NCBI RefSeq assembly: GCF_014649655.1
Contig: NZ_BMTL01000017.1
Span: 124,001 to 188,000 of the forward strand
DNA: 64,000 nucleotides
Direction: 5' to 3'
Source: Streptomyces humidus
Lineage (GTDB): Bacteria > Actinomycetota > Actinomycetes > Streptomycetales > Streptomycetaceae
Positions 36,198 through 44,085 of this stretch are shown piece after piece; position 1 is the stretch's first letter; every line of letters starts with the position of its first letter. The notes beneath the pieces are model-generated. The model made no database searches. It was not told the DNA's origin and saw only the letters and a program-made list of their open reading frames with translations. Made by a program: the position numbers and the translations under genes.

Positions 36198-36221
36198 ACC
36201 GCAGGGAAGGGAGCACGAACC

Positions 36222-37109
36222 ATGGAACTGCTGCTCGCGACCGTCATGGGCCTGAGCGTGTGGGGCGTCTTCGCCGGCGTGCGCATGTACCGGGCGGACG
36301 CCAAGCTCCCCCCGGACCTCGCGCTGGCCCTCGAGGTAGGCTCCACCCGCACCGGCGCGGTCGACTCCCTCGTCGACCGGGCGGGCATGCGGTACGCCCC
36401 CGCCGTGCTGCGCCTCATGGGCCCCAAGCAGGTGGCCAGGTACCGCCGGAAGATCGACCTGGCGGGCAACCCCGGCGGCCTGACCATCGACCGGTACGCG
36501 GCCCGGCGCGCGGTGTACGGCGCCCTGGGCGGATTCGGCGGACTGGTCTTCCTGCTCCAGGGCAGGATCGTCCTGGCTCTCGTGCTGTTCGCGTTCGCCG
36601 CGTTCTGGACCGAGGTCGGCATCTGGGCGGCGATCCGGATCCGCAAGGACGTCATCGAACGGACGCTGCCCGACTTCCTCGACGTCCTCGCCGTCGTGGT
36701 GAGCGCGGGGCTCGGCTTCCGGCAGGCGCTCGGCCGGGTCGCGTCGAAGTACGAGGGGCCCTGGGCGGACGAGATCCGCATCACCCTGCACCAGATGGAC
36801 CTCGGCGTGAGCCGCCGCGAGGCCTTCGCCGAACTGCGCCGCCGCAACGACTCCGAACAGGTCGCCATGTTCGTCACGGCGCTTCAGCAGGGCGAGGAGC
36901 TCGGCGCGCCGATCGTGGACACCCTGGTCTCGATCGCCAAGGACATGCGCCGCACGGACGCCCAGAACGCCCGTCGCAAGGCCGCCCGCGCGGTGCCCCG
37001 GGCCACCCTGATGATCACCACCTTCATGGTCCCGGCCACCATGCTCCTGCTCGGCGCGGGCCTCCTGCTCGGCTCCGGCACCGACTTCAGCCCCCTCACG
37101 GGCGACTAG
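36222..37109 (+). CDS. tadC: TadC membrane platform protein
   Basis: A 295-residue F-domain protein, paralogous to TadB. The N-terminal helix is followed by two central hydrophobic segments (AVYGALGGFGGLVFLL and VLALVLFAFAAFWTEVGIW), the F domain (LPDFLDVLAVVVSAGLGF, then MFVTALQQGEELGAPI) and a C-terminal helix (MVPATMLLLGAGLLLGSG). It forms the platform with TadB. It is separated by only eight bases from the histidine kinase gene, so pilus structure and regulator genes share a transcript. Confidence 0.92.
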   Translation: MELLLATVMGLSVWGVFAGVRMYRADAKLPPDLALALEVGSTRTGAVDSLVDRAGMRYAPAVLRLMGPKQVARYRRKIDLAGNPGGLTIDRYAARRAVYGALGGFGGLVFLLQGRIVLALVLFAFAAFWTEVGIWAAIRIRKDVIERTLPDFLDVLAVVVSAGLGFRQALGRVASKYEGPWADEIRITLHQMDLGVSRREAFAELRRRNDSEQVAMFVTALQQGEELGAPIVDTLVSIAKDMRRTDAQNARRKAARAVPRATLMITTFMVPATMLLLGAGLLLGSGTDFSPLTGD

Positions 37110-37117
37110 GCGGGCGG

Positions 37118-38398
37118 GTGGCGGCGATGGTGGCGATCACACGGCCGGGGGATTCCGGGACGAAGGCGCTGGAGGACGTCTCCCTCCAGGTCAACGCCCT
37201 CCAGGCGATGTGCCGGCAGGTCTTCGGGTTCCGGCTGGCGATGATCGCCGTCGCCGCGCCCCCGGCACTCCTCAACGCCGCGCCCGGCATGGGCGTCCGG
37301 CTGGTGGGCGCGGCCGTCGTCGTCACCTTCATGGGCTCGTACGTCCTCTTCCGCGACTGGGAGCGCTTCGGCCCCCTGCTCCTGCGCCACCCCTCGCTCC
37401 TCGCCGTCGACACCCTGTTCGGCGCGCTGCTGCTGATCTCGGCGGGCCCGGACACGACCCTCGCCTACGTCAGCGTCTGCACCCCGCTGCTCGCCGGCAT
37501 CGTGTACGGCTGGCGGGGCGCCGCCTGCTTCGCCTCCCTGCAGTCGCTGATCCTGCTGCTGGTCTGCGCGGCCCTGCGGGCGGGCCAGGACACCGGTGTC
37601 GCGGAGCGGCTGCTGCTGCCCGGACTCTGCGTCATCACCGGCGCGATGGGCTCCACCCTGCGCCGGCTCATGCTCCGCTTCGGCTCCGCGACCCAGGCGC
37701 TGACCACCGTCCGGGCGCGCCTCGCCGTCACCGAGGCGGTGGCCGCGGAACGTGCCCGGCTGGCCCGTGAGATGCACGACTCCGTGGCCAAGACGCTGCA
37801 AGGGGTGGCCCTCGCGGCGGACGCCCTGGCCCGGTCGGCGGGCTCGCCGGACATGGACCCGGACCGGGTGCGGCTCCACGCCGACCTGGTGGCCCGCGCC
37901 GCGCGCCGTGCCGCCGCCGAGTCCCGCGAGCTCCTCACCGAACTGCGCCGGGACGAACCGGACCCCGCCCAGGACGTCGACGTCCTGCCCGAACTGGCTT
38001 CCCGCACACGGGCGTTCGCCGACCGCACGGGGCTGGCGGCGAGCTACCACGCCACGGGCGACCGCGCGACGCTGCCGGTCCCGCCCGCGGTGGCCCGCCA
38101 TCTGCTGACCATCACCTCGGAGGCCATGGACAACGTCCAACGCCACGCGGATCCCACGCGCGTCGACGTCCGCGCGGGCGTCCACGACGACCACCTGTGC
38201 ATCAGCGTGTACGACGACGGGCGCGGCCTGCCCGCCGGCACCACGCTCGAACAGCTGCGCCGCGACGGCCACTTCGGCCTGGTCGGCATGGTGGAACGGG
38301 CCGCCGCCATCGGCGCCCGCATCCACATCGGCCGCGGCGCGCACCCCGGGGGCACCGAGGTCCGCCTGGAGCTCCCCCTCACCGGGTCCCGCCCGTGA
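37118..38398 (+). CDS. Sensor histidine kinase (HisKA_3 type) inside Tad locus
   Basis: A 426-residue NarL-partner histidine kinase. The N-terminal half has about five or six membrane helices (residues ~38-175) with short loops, so sensing is probably in or at the membrane. The phosphoacceptor His220 lies in REMHDSVAKTLQGVALAA, and the HATPase domain has SEAMDNVQRHADPT and YDDGRGLPAG. It starts at GTG eight bases after tadC and overlaps the response regulator gene by four bases. Its placement between tadC and the pilin gene strongly suggests it controls pilus expression; the signal is unknown. Confidence 0.9.
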   Translation: MAAMVAITRPGDSGTKALEDVSLQVNALQAMCRQVFGFRLAMIAVAAPPALLNAAPGMGVRLVGAAVVVTFMGSYVLFRDWERFGPLLLRHPSLLAVDTLFGALLLISAGPDTTLAYVSVCTPLLAGIVYGWRGAACFASLQSLILLLVCAALRAGQDTGVAERLLLPGLCVITGAMGSTLRRLMLRFGSATQALTTVRARLAVTEAVAAERARLAREMHDSVAKTLQGVALAADALARSAGSPDMDPDRVRLHADLVARAARRAAAESRELLTELRRDEPDPAQDVDVLPELASRTRAFADRTGLAASYHATGDRATLPVPPAVARHLLTITSEAMDNVQRHADPTRVDVRAGVHDDHLCISVYDDGRGLPAGTTLEQLRRDGHFGLVGMVERAAAIGARIHIGRGAHPGGTEVRLELPLTGSRP

Positions 38399-39237
38399 AC
38401 GACACCCCCCACCCGAACGGAAGCCACGTCATGCCGGACCGACCGCCGCACCCGGGCGCCGTACACCCCCTGTTCCCCCCGCAGCCCCGGCCCGCCCCCG
38501 TGCGGGTGATGGTGGCCGACGACAACCCGGTCGTCCGCGCGGGCCTGACGGCACTGCTCCGCGACCGCGACGACATCGCCGTCGTCGCGGAGGCGGCGGA
38601 CGGCCGCGAGGCCTGCGAGGCCGCCGTCCGGCACCGGCCCGACGTCGTCCTGCTGGACGTCCGCATGCCCGGCGTCGACGGCCTCTCCGCCCTGCCCCAC
38701 CTGGTGCGGATCGCCCATGTGGTGATGCTGACGTACAGCCACGAGGCCGCCGTCGTCCGGGAAGCCCTGCTCGGCGGGGCGGGGGGCTATCTGGTGCACG
38801 GGGAGTTCACCGCGGAGGAACTGGTGTCGACGGTGCGGGACGTCACGCTGGGCCGGGCGCACTTCACCCCGACGGCGGCGACGGCGGTCCTGGAGCATCT
38901 CCAGAAAAGTGCGACTGCACACGACGAAGCGGATCCTGTTCCCCTGTTTTCCGTGACTTCACGGGAATCGCTTTCGCAGTTGCAATCGCCCGTGAGAGTA
39001 TCGGGGGCGGAGGGTGGAGCGAGGTACGCGCTCAGCGGGAGGGAGGCGGAGATCATGGATCTGATCGCGTCGGGCATGAACAACCGGCAGATCGCCGCCA
39101 CTTGCTTCATCAGTGAGAAGACGGTCAAGAACCACATCAACCGCATCTTCGCCAAGCTGCACAGCAGCAGCCGCTCCGAGGCCGCGGCCAAGTGGCTGGG
39201 GACGGCGGCGGGGGCGTCCCGCCGAGGGGTGGGGTGA
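38395..39237 (+). CDS. NarL/LuxR-type response regulator inside Tad locus
   Basis: A 280-residue response regulator. A proline-rich N-terminal extension of ~35 residues precedes the receiver (acidic pair D42-D43, phosphoacceptor Asp88 in DVVLLDVRMPG). A linker of ~70 residues leads to a C-terminal LuxR-type HTH (ALSGREAEIMDLIASGMNNR, then ISEKTVKNHINRI). It starts at a GTG overlapping the kinase stop (GTGA). The next gene, flp, is 141 bp away, the largest gap in the locus, so the flp promoter there is a natural target. Confidence 0.92.
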   Translation: MNDTPHPNGSHVMPDRPPHPGAVHPLFPPQPRPAPVRVMVADDNPVVRAGLTALLRDRDDIAVVAEAADGREACEAAVRHRPDVVLLDVRMPGVDGLSALPHLVRIAHVVMLTYSHEAAVVREALLGGAGGYLVHGEFTAEELVSTVRDVTLGRAHFTPTAATAVLEHLQKSATAHDEADPVPLFSVTSRESLSQLQSPVRVSGAEGGARYALSGREAEIMDLIASGMNNRQIAATCFISEKTVKNHINRIFAKLHSSSRSEAAAKWLGTAAGASRRGVG

Positions 39238-39378
39238 GGGCGATGCCGAGTCGGGATTGGGCCCGGGATTGGGCCCGGAGGCCCTTAGCCGGAACGGGCG
39301 TCGAGGCCTACGCTCAGGATGCCGACAGCGGCACCGGCGCCGAGCGAGCCGGTCACGCGACACCCGGAGGGGAACAGC

Positions 39379-39582
39379 ATGACCAACTGGAACTGGATCC
39401 ACACCACCGTCGCACGCCTCCAGACCCGGGCCGCCCGCAGCGACAAGGGCCAGACGGCGGTGGAGTACCTGGGCATCATCGCGGTGGTCGTGGCCATCGT
39501 CCTGGCGATCACGGGAACGGACATCGGACAGACGATCTACAACGCGATCACCGACAAGATCAACGAGGTCATCTCGGGCTGA
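39379..39582 (+). CDS. flp: Flp-type type IVb pilin
   Basis: A 67-residue Flp pilin precursor. The leader (MTNWNWIHTTVARLQTRAAR to SDKG) is followed by the processing site G-QTAVEYLG, matching the Flp rule with Glu at +5 and Tyr at +6. A hydrophobic helix (IIAVVVAIVLAITGTDIGQ) and a short tail ending in KINEVISG complete it. It is the major pilus subunit. GGAGGGGA at 39366-39373 is a very strong ribosome binding site, fitting high expression. Its stop overlaps the probable CTG start of the next gene. Confidence 0.92.
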   Translation: MTNWNWIHTTVARLQTRAARSDKGQTAVEYLGIIAVVVAIVLAITGTDIGQTIYNAITDKINEVISG

Positions 39583-40181
39583 CGAGGTCCTCGCGCTCCG
39601 CCGACGCAGGGCAGGCCTTCCCCATCTACATCATGGTGGTGGCGGGTCTGCTCTTTCTGGCGTTGGCCTACCTGGCCGTGGGCCAGGCCGGGGCGAACCG
39701 CAACGGAGCCCAGACGGCGGCGGACGCCGCGGCGCTCGCGGCCGCCCTGGACACCAGGGACCAGCTTGCCGACGAGTGGGTGCTGAGCGTGCGCGACCCG
39801 GCCGAGTGGCAGGCCATATTCCATGGCGCAGACGCGGTGTTCGACGGCTGCGGGCGCGCTGACCAGCTGGCCGCGCAGAACGATGCCTCCCGCCTGGAGT
39901 GCGGGCGGGCGGCCGGGCTGCTTCCCGGATACACGGTGCGCGTCCAGACCGCCAAGGCGGTCGGCGATTCCATCGTCCCCGGCACCGAGAACCTGCACGC
40001 GAAGGCGACCGCCACCGCGGTGATCGAACCGGCCTGCACGTTCGTGCTGCCTGGCCGGGGCCCCGCCGACGCACCGTTGCCGGCCCTCACCTGCGACGGC
40101 GTCGAATGGCGTCCCGACCCCGAGCACCCGACCGAACTGCCGGGCCCCGAAGACCTCTTCGACGTCCACCTGGCCGACTGA
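39579..40181 (+). CDS. TadG-like pilus protein, probable CTG start
   Basis: A ~200-residue TadE/TadG-related protein: short basic leader, G-QAFPIYI processing-like motif (Ile instead of Glu at +5), one helix (VVAGLLFLALAYLAVGQAG), then an outer domain starting GAQTAADAAALAAALDTRDQ, typical of TadG N-termini. No ATG, GTG or TTG exists in frame before the helix. CTG at 39579, overlapping the flp stop (CTGA) and preceded by an AACGAGGTC block, is the best start. An ATG at 39633 would cut into the helix. Conserved cysteines lie in DGCGR, LECGR, PACTF and LTCDG. Confidence 0.75.
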   Translation: MTRSSRSADAGQAFPIYIMVVAGLLFLALAYLAVGQAGANRNGAQTAADAAALAAALDTRDQLADEWVLSVRDPAEWQAIFHGADAVFDGCGRADQLAAQNDASRLECGRAAGLLPGYTVRVQTAKAVGDSIVPGTENLHAKATATAVIEPACTFVLPGRGPADAPLPALTCDGVEWRPDPEHPTELPGPEDLFDVHLAD

Positions 40182-40212
40182 GATGCGAACGACGAGCGAA
40201 GGAAACAGCGTG

Positions 40213-40797
40213 ATGAGCATGCGGTTCACCGCTACGGCCGTCAGGAGGACGGCCGCACTGACTGCTGTGGTCGGGCTGGCCTTCGGCGTGGCCGGTTGCG
40301 GCGGAAACGGCGACGACGACAAGCCCCGGACCTCGCCGGCGTCCTCGGCGTCGAAGGGAGACGGCTCCGCGCCCACGGCCCAGGAGGGTCAGTCGGACGA
40401 GCCTCTGGCCGAGCTGAAGGGGCCCAGCGGACTGCTGTTGCAGATCACTTCCGCTCTGCGTGACTCCGGCGGCTTCGTCACCGTGACCGCGGACCTGAAG
40501 AACGACAGCGCGAAGCTCCTGACGATTCCCGCCCAGCTGAGCGGCAACGAGACCGAGATCATCAGGAACGGCCGCTCGTTCGGCGGAGCGACCCTGGTGG
40601 ACTCCAAGGGCAAGAAGCGCTACTACGTCCTCCGCGACACGGACGGCAGGCCCCTCACCACCACGGGCGTCTCCAGCATCAAGTCCGGTGATTCCGTGCC
40701 GGTGTTCATGCAGTTCCCGGCACCGCCCGCCGGCACGTCCCAGGTGTCGTTCCAGATGCCGATGTTCGCGCCCGCCGACATCGCGATCTCCGGGTGA
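40213..40797 (+). CDS. Lipoprotein downstream of TadG-like gene
   Basis: A 194-residue lipoprotein: signal peptide with lipobox GVAGC (Cys about residue 29), an Asp/Ser/Pro-rich linker (~30-65), then a beta-rich domain (LKGPSGLLLQITSALRDSGG, GGFVTVTADLKND) that may be immunoglobulin-like. AAGGAA serves either the ATG at 40213 or the GTG one codon earlier. The stop overlaps the OmpA-domain gene start by four bases. Its function is unknown; by position it is an envelope component of the pilus machine. Confidence 0.8.
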   Translation: MSMRFTATAVRRTAALTAVVGLAFGVAGCGGNGDDDKPRTSPASSASKGDGSAPTAQEGQSDEPLAELKGPSGLLLQITSALRDSGGFVTVTADLKNDSAKLLTIPAQLSGNETEIIRNGRSFGGATLVDSKGKKRYYVLRDTDGRPLTTTGVSSIKSGDSVPVFMQFPAPPAGTSQVSFQMPMFAPADIAISG

Positions 40798-41420
40798 GGC
40801 CGGTCATGAGCCCACGCCCCACCCTGGCCCTCCTCACTCTCGCCTTCGTGCTCGCCGCCCCCTCTCCCGTCGTGCGGGCCGACACCTCGCCCAGCGTGCC
40901 CCCCGGCACCGAGCCCACCGCCACCGCGCCCGTGCAGGTGGACCCCAACGATCCCGACCTCAAGCTTCCCGAGGGCGGCACCCTCGCCGAGCCCAAGGTG
41001 CTCGACATCAAGCAGGTCGTCGAGGACGAGTCGGGGGACGAGCGCCGCGAGGACACCAACGCGGACGTGACGTTCGCCCTTCAGGCCGAGGTCCTCTTCG
41101 CCAAGGACAGCGCCAGGCTCGGCGCGCAGGCGAAGTCCCGCATCGCCACGATCGCCGAGGAGATCAGGAAGCAGCACACCACCGTCGTCCGCGTCTTCGG
41201 CTTCACGGACGACCTGGGCTCCGCCGCCCACGGCGACGTTCTGTCGAAGCAGCGGGCGGACGCCGTCCAGGCGCAGCTCGCGGGCCAGTTGAACGAACCG
41301 GACATCACCTTCGAAGTGCGCGGCTACGGCGAGCAGTACCCCATCGCCGACAACTCGACCGAGGCCGGCCGCAGGAAGAACCGCCGGGTGGAGGTCACGT
41401 TCCCGCGCACGGCGAGCTGA
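40794..41420 (+). CDS. OmpA-family (peptidoglycan-binding) protein
   Basis: A 208-residue exported protein. The signal peptide (PTLALLTLAFVLAAPSPVVR) precedes a Pro/Thr-rich segment (~30-90) and a C-terminal OmpA-like domain. That domain is seen in VLFAKDSARLGAQAKSRIAT, FGFTDDLGSAAHGDVLSKQR and YPIADNSTEAGRRKNRRVEV, which hold the Asp and Arg that hold diaminopimelate in OmpA domains. It probably ties the pilus apparatus to peptidoglycan. GTG at 40794 overlaps the lipoprotein stop; ATG at 40806 is an alternative. It is the last gene of the locus and meets the DUF192 gene tail to tail. Confidence 0.85.
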   Translation: MRPVMSPRPTLALLTLAFVLAAPSPVVRADTSPSVPPGTEPTATAPVQVDPNDPDLKLPEGGTLAEPKVLDIKQVVEDESGDERREDTNADVTFALQAEVLFAKDSARLGAQAKSRIATIAEEIRKQHTTVVRVFGFTDDLGSAAHGDVLSKQRADAVQAQLAGQLNEPDITFEVRGYGEQYPIADNSTEAGRRKNRRVEVTFPRTAS

Positions 41421-41423
41421 GCG

Positions 41424-41771
41424 TCACGCACACACCCGCACCCGCACGCCGGCCGTCAGCCCCCACCCGGCCATCGCGCCGGCCGCCGCCTCCAGGACGT
41501 GCCGGGACCGCAGCCGGGGCAGCCCCAGCCGCCCCGGCGGCATCGTGCGCACCGCGATGACGGTGAGCCTGCGGTCGAGATACGCCACGTCGATCGGCAT
41601 GCGCATCCCGAAGGTGTGCACCCCGCCGGCCGGCGTCAGCAGCATCGCCCCGTCCACGGCGTCCCGTCCGAGCAGCCCTCTGGTCCGGGCCCGGTACGAG
41701 GCGGCGATCTCCAACGGCACCCGGACCTCCGCCACCAGGAGTTCCCCCCGCCCGTCCCGCCAGCGCGCCAT
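41424..41771 (-). CDS. DUF192 family protein
   Basis: A 115-residue single-domain DUF192 protein. Typical segments are VPLEIAASYRARTRGLLGRD, the GVHTFGMRMPIDVAYLD core and the VLEAAAGAMAGWGL end. The family has a small beta fold of unknown function. It has no signal peptide, unlike many family members. It is convergent with the OmpA-domain gene, three bases apart. An upstream ATG at 41808 would give 137 residues, but its sequence lies in another frame and does not fit the family. Confidence 0.82.
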   Translation of the reverse strand: MARWRDGRGELLVAEVRVPLEIAASYRARTRGLLGRDAVDGAMLLTPAGGVHTFGMRMPIDVAYLDRRLTVIAVRTMPPGRLGLPRLRSRHVLEAAAGAMAGWGLTAGVRVRVCA

Positions 41772-41915
41772 ACCAGTCTCCCCTCGGCAGCCTCGTCACC
41801 CTCTGCACGGTACGAGCCGGGCACGCGGAAGGGCCGTCACATGCGGAAGATCGTCCCGTACAGCGTCCCCATAATTTGACGGCGGCCCCGCGGCCCTCTC
41901 TGCCACGATCGTCGT

Positions 41916-42746
41916 ATGGACGACACGGACGGGGACGACAAGGACCGCGCAGGGGACGGCACGGGCGGCGGAGTGCAGGGCTCGTTCGAGGACCTGCTCG
42001 CCGAAGGGGCCGCCGTGCCCACCGAAGGGTGGGACTTCTCCTGGTTCGAAGGGCGCGCCACCGAGGCGCGGCCCTCCTGGGGGTACGCGATGTCGCTGGC
42101 GGCGCGACTGGCGGGCGCGAGCGCCGCGCTCGACGTGCAGACCGGGGGAGGAGAGGTCCTCGACTTCGCTCTCGGCCGGGCCGCCCCCAAGGCCCCCGTC
42201 CTCACCGTCGCGACCGAGGGCTGGCCGGCGAACGTCGCCAAGGCGACCGCGCTGCTGCGGCCGCGCGGCATCGCGGTCGTCGCGACTCCGCAGGACGCCC
42301 CGCTGCCCTTCGCGGACGCCACCTTCGACCTGGTGAGCAGCCGGCACCCCGTGCGGCCCCTCTGGCACGAGATCGCCCGCGTCCTGCGGCCCGGCGGGAC
42401 CTACTTCGCCCAACACGTCGGGCCCCGCAGTGTGTTCGAGCTCGTGGAGTACTTCCTCGGACCGCAGCCGGAGACGGTGAGCGGCGGTCGCCACCCCGAC
42501 CACGAGCGCGCCGAAGCGGAGGCGGCGGGGCTGGAGATCGTCGACCTGCGGGCGGAACGGCTGCGCGTCGAGTTCCACGACATCGCCGCCGTCGTCCACT
42601 TCCTGCGCAAGGTGGTGTGGATGGTCCCCGGCTTCACGGTGGAGGCCTACCGGCCCCGGCTGCGCGCCCTGCACGAGCGGATCGAGGCCGACGGCGCCTT
42701 CGTCGCCCACAGCGCCCGCCATCTCGTCGAGGCCCGCCGCAGGTGA
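41916..42746 (+). CDS. Class I SAM-dependent methyltransferase
   Basis: A 276-residue methyltransferase-like protein. The Rossmann core shows motif I as ALDVQTGGGEVLDFAL, an acidic strand-2 position in VLTVATEGWP, and later motifs in PFADATFDLVSSRHPVRPLW and RVLRPGGTYFAQHVG. The VGPRSVFELVEYFLG and FLRKVVWMVPGF stretches are typical of small-molecule methyltransferases related to UbiE. The substrate is unknown. The N-terminus is acidic (MDDTDGDDKDRAGDG). It is monocistronic, followed 46 bp on by a hairpin with a short T run. Confidence 0.85.
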   Translation: MDDTDGDDKDRAGDGTGGGVQGSFEDLLAEGAAVPTEGWDFSWFEGRATEARPSWGYAMSLAARLAGASAALDVQTGGGEVLDFALGRAAPKAPVLTVATEGWPANVAKATALLRPRGIAVVATPQDAPLPFADATFDLVSSRHPVRPLWHEIARVLRPGGTYFAQHVGPRSVFELVEYFLGPQPETVSGGRHPDHERAEAEAAGLEIVDLRAERLRVEFHDIAAVVHFLRKVVWMVPGFTVEAYRPRLRALHERIEADGAFVAHSARHLVEARRR

Positions 42747-42791
42747 GGCCGTGTGCCCAGGCCGTGTGCCAGGCCGTGTGGGGCCGCAGAC

Positions 42792-42810
42792 CTCCGTCCT
42801 CACGGAGTTT
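42792..42810 (+). terminator. Terminator of methyltransferase gene
   Basis: CTCCGT pairs with ACGGAG around a four-base loop, followed by TTT. It begins 46 bp after the stop codon. Confidence 0.5.
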
Positions 42811-42899
42811 CCACATCGTTATCGCAAGTGGTTCGCGTCCGTGTCCCGCCTCACGTACGTTCGGGCCGAGGCAATTCGCGTGAGCAAAGCTGCGTGGAC

Positions 42900-42932
42900 G
42901 TCACCGCGCAGTGGAGGGGGCTGCGCGGTGAC
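42900..42932. other. 12-bp perfect stem-loop in intergenic region
   Basis: GTCACCGCGCAG pairs perfectly with CTGCGCGGTGAC around the nine-base loop TGGAGGGGG. There is no T-tract, and a terminator already lies upstream, so a leader or small-RNA structure is possible. The G-rich loop is complementary in kind to the C-run loop downstream. Confidence 0.45.
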
Positions 42933-43193
42933 GCCCGCGTCAAGCCGGCGTTCGCGGCCGGGTTAGCCCGTCAGGGGGACGGGCGGGTGCACGGCCGACA
43001 GGCCCGGGCCGACGCGAAACCTGAACTTTCCTCGGCGTCAGGGCTCGCCTCCCTGTGAATCGGCTGCGTTCCGCCCATGAAGCACACAGGAACCATGCCT
43101 GAGCGAGCAAGCGGCGCGTCGCCGTGCGACTCCGGAGAGTAGTTGTCGCGCGCCGATGCGCGCAGCATCACTTACGAAGGGTTATGGTGGAAA

Positions 43194-43243
43194 CCCCCCC
43201 TCGGGCCGGTCCGTCTCCCCCCCACGGACCGGCCCGTTTTTTT
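43194..43243 (+). ncRNA. 6C-like small RNA 3' end / intrinsic terminator
   Basis: A 13-bp perfect stem (43202-43214 with 43224-43236) has the loop CT plus seven C and is followed by seven T, a textbook intrinsic terminator. A second run of seven C lies at 43194-43200. Two C runs with a terminator are features of the actinobacterial 6C RNA, which in other genera lies near tad genes. I cannot draw the first hairpin of the 6C model, so the family call is tentative. The 5' end is unknown; TATGGT at 43183-43188 could be a -10. Confidence 0.5.
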
Positions 43244-43311
43244 GCCCAAGTCCGCACAGGGGTAGGCTGCGCCCCGCGGGGACCGCACCGTACGGAGGGG
43301 CTGACAATCAC

Positions 43312-44085
43312 GTGAACCTGCGCGACAAGCTGCGCGGCCTTCTGGTCAGGCTGTACGCACGCCGGGTGGAAGGTCACCTGGACCACGCTCAGGTGCCCAA
43401 GCACATCGGCGTCATCATGGACGGCAACCGGCGCTGGGCGAAGGCCGCGGGTTCCACCACCGAGCACGGTCACCGGGCCGGCGCGGACAAGATCGAGGAG
43501 TTCCTCGGCTGGTGCACCGAGACGGATGTCGAGGTGGTCACCCTCTGGCTCCTGTCGACGGACAACCTCGACCGCCCCCAGGAAGAACTCGTCCCCCTCC
43601 TCGGCATCATCGAGGACGTCGTGCGCACCCTCGCCGCCGACGGCCGCTGGCGCGTCCACCACGTCGGCACCCCCGACATCCTCCCCTCCCATGTGCAGAC
43701 CGCGCTGAAGGAGGCCGAGGACTCCACCGCCCACGTCGACGGAATACTGGTCAACGTCGCCATCGGATACGGCGGTCGCCAGGAGATCGCCGACGCGGTG
43801 CGCTCGATGATCGTGGACGCGGCGGAGAAGGGGACCTCGATGGAGGACCTCGCCGACTCCGTCAGCGTCGACCTCATCGGCCGTCACCTCTACACCGGCG
43901 CCCAGCCCGACCCCGACCTGGTGATCCGCACCAGCGGCGAGCAGCGGCTGTCCGGATTCATGCTGTGGCAGACGGCCCACGCGGAGTACTACTTCTGTGA
44001 GGTCTTCTGGCCGGCCTTCCGCAAGGTCGACTTCCTGCGGGCGCTGCGCGACTACGCGGCCCGCCACCGGCGTTACGGCGGCTGA
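43312..44085 (+). CDS. uppS: Isoprenyl (di-trans,poly-cis-prenyl) transferase, UppS family
   Basis: A 257-residue cis-prenyltransferase that extends farnesyl or a similar diphosphate with isopentenyl units to the lipid carrier for peptidoglycan. Family motifs: IGVIMDGNRRWAK with the catalytic Asp, HGHRAGADKIEEFLGWC, TLWLLSTDNLDRPQEE, and the C-terminal DLVIRTSGEQRLSGFMLWQ and YYFCEVFWPAF. Streptomyces often has two paralogues, so this could make a shorter or longer chain than undecaprenyl. It starts at GTG with GGAGGGG upstream. It lies directly after the 6C-like terminator. Confidence 0.93.
   Translation: MNLRDKLRGLLVRLYARRVEGHLDHAQVPKHIGVIMDGNRRWAKAAGSTTEHGHRAGADKIEEFLGWCTETDVEVVTLWLLSTDNLDRPQEELVPLLGIIEDVVRTLAADGRWRVHHVGTPDILPSHVQTALKEAEDSTAHVDGILVNVAIGYGGRQEIADAVRSMIVDAAEKGTSMEDLADSVSVDLIGRHLYTGAQPDPDLVIRTSGEQRLSGFMLWQTAHAEYYFCEVFWPAFRKVDFLRALRDYAARHRRYGG

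Larger units (their letters stand above)
42747..43311. other. 565-bp non-coding region with several structured elements
   Basis: No reading frame here has convincing coding character. The region holds, in order, a terminator-like hairpin (42792-42810), a 12-bp stem-loop (42900-42932), and a C-run-containing hairpin with T-tract (43194-43243). The uppS promoter and its GGAGGGG ribosome binding site (43294-43300) follow. The stretch 42935-43180 is unexplained and could be part of a leader or small RNA. Confidence 0.5.
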
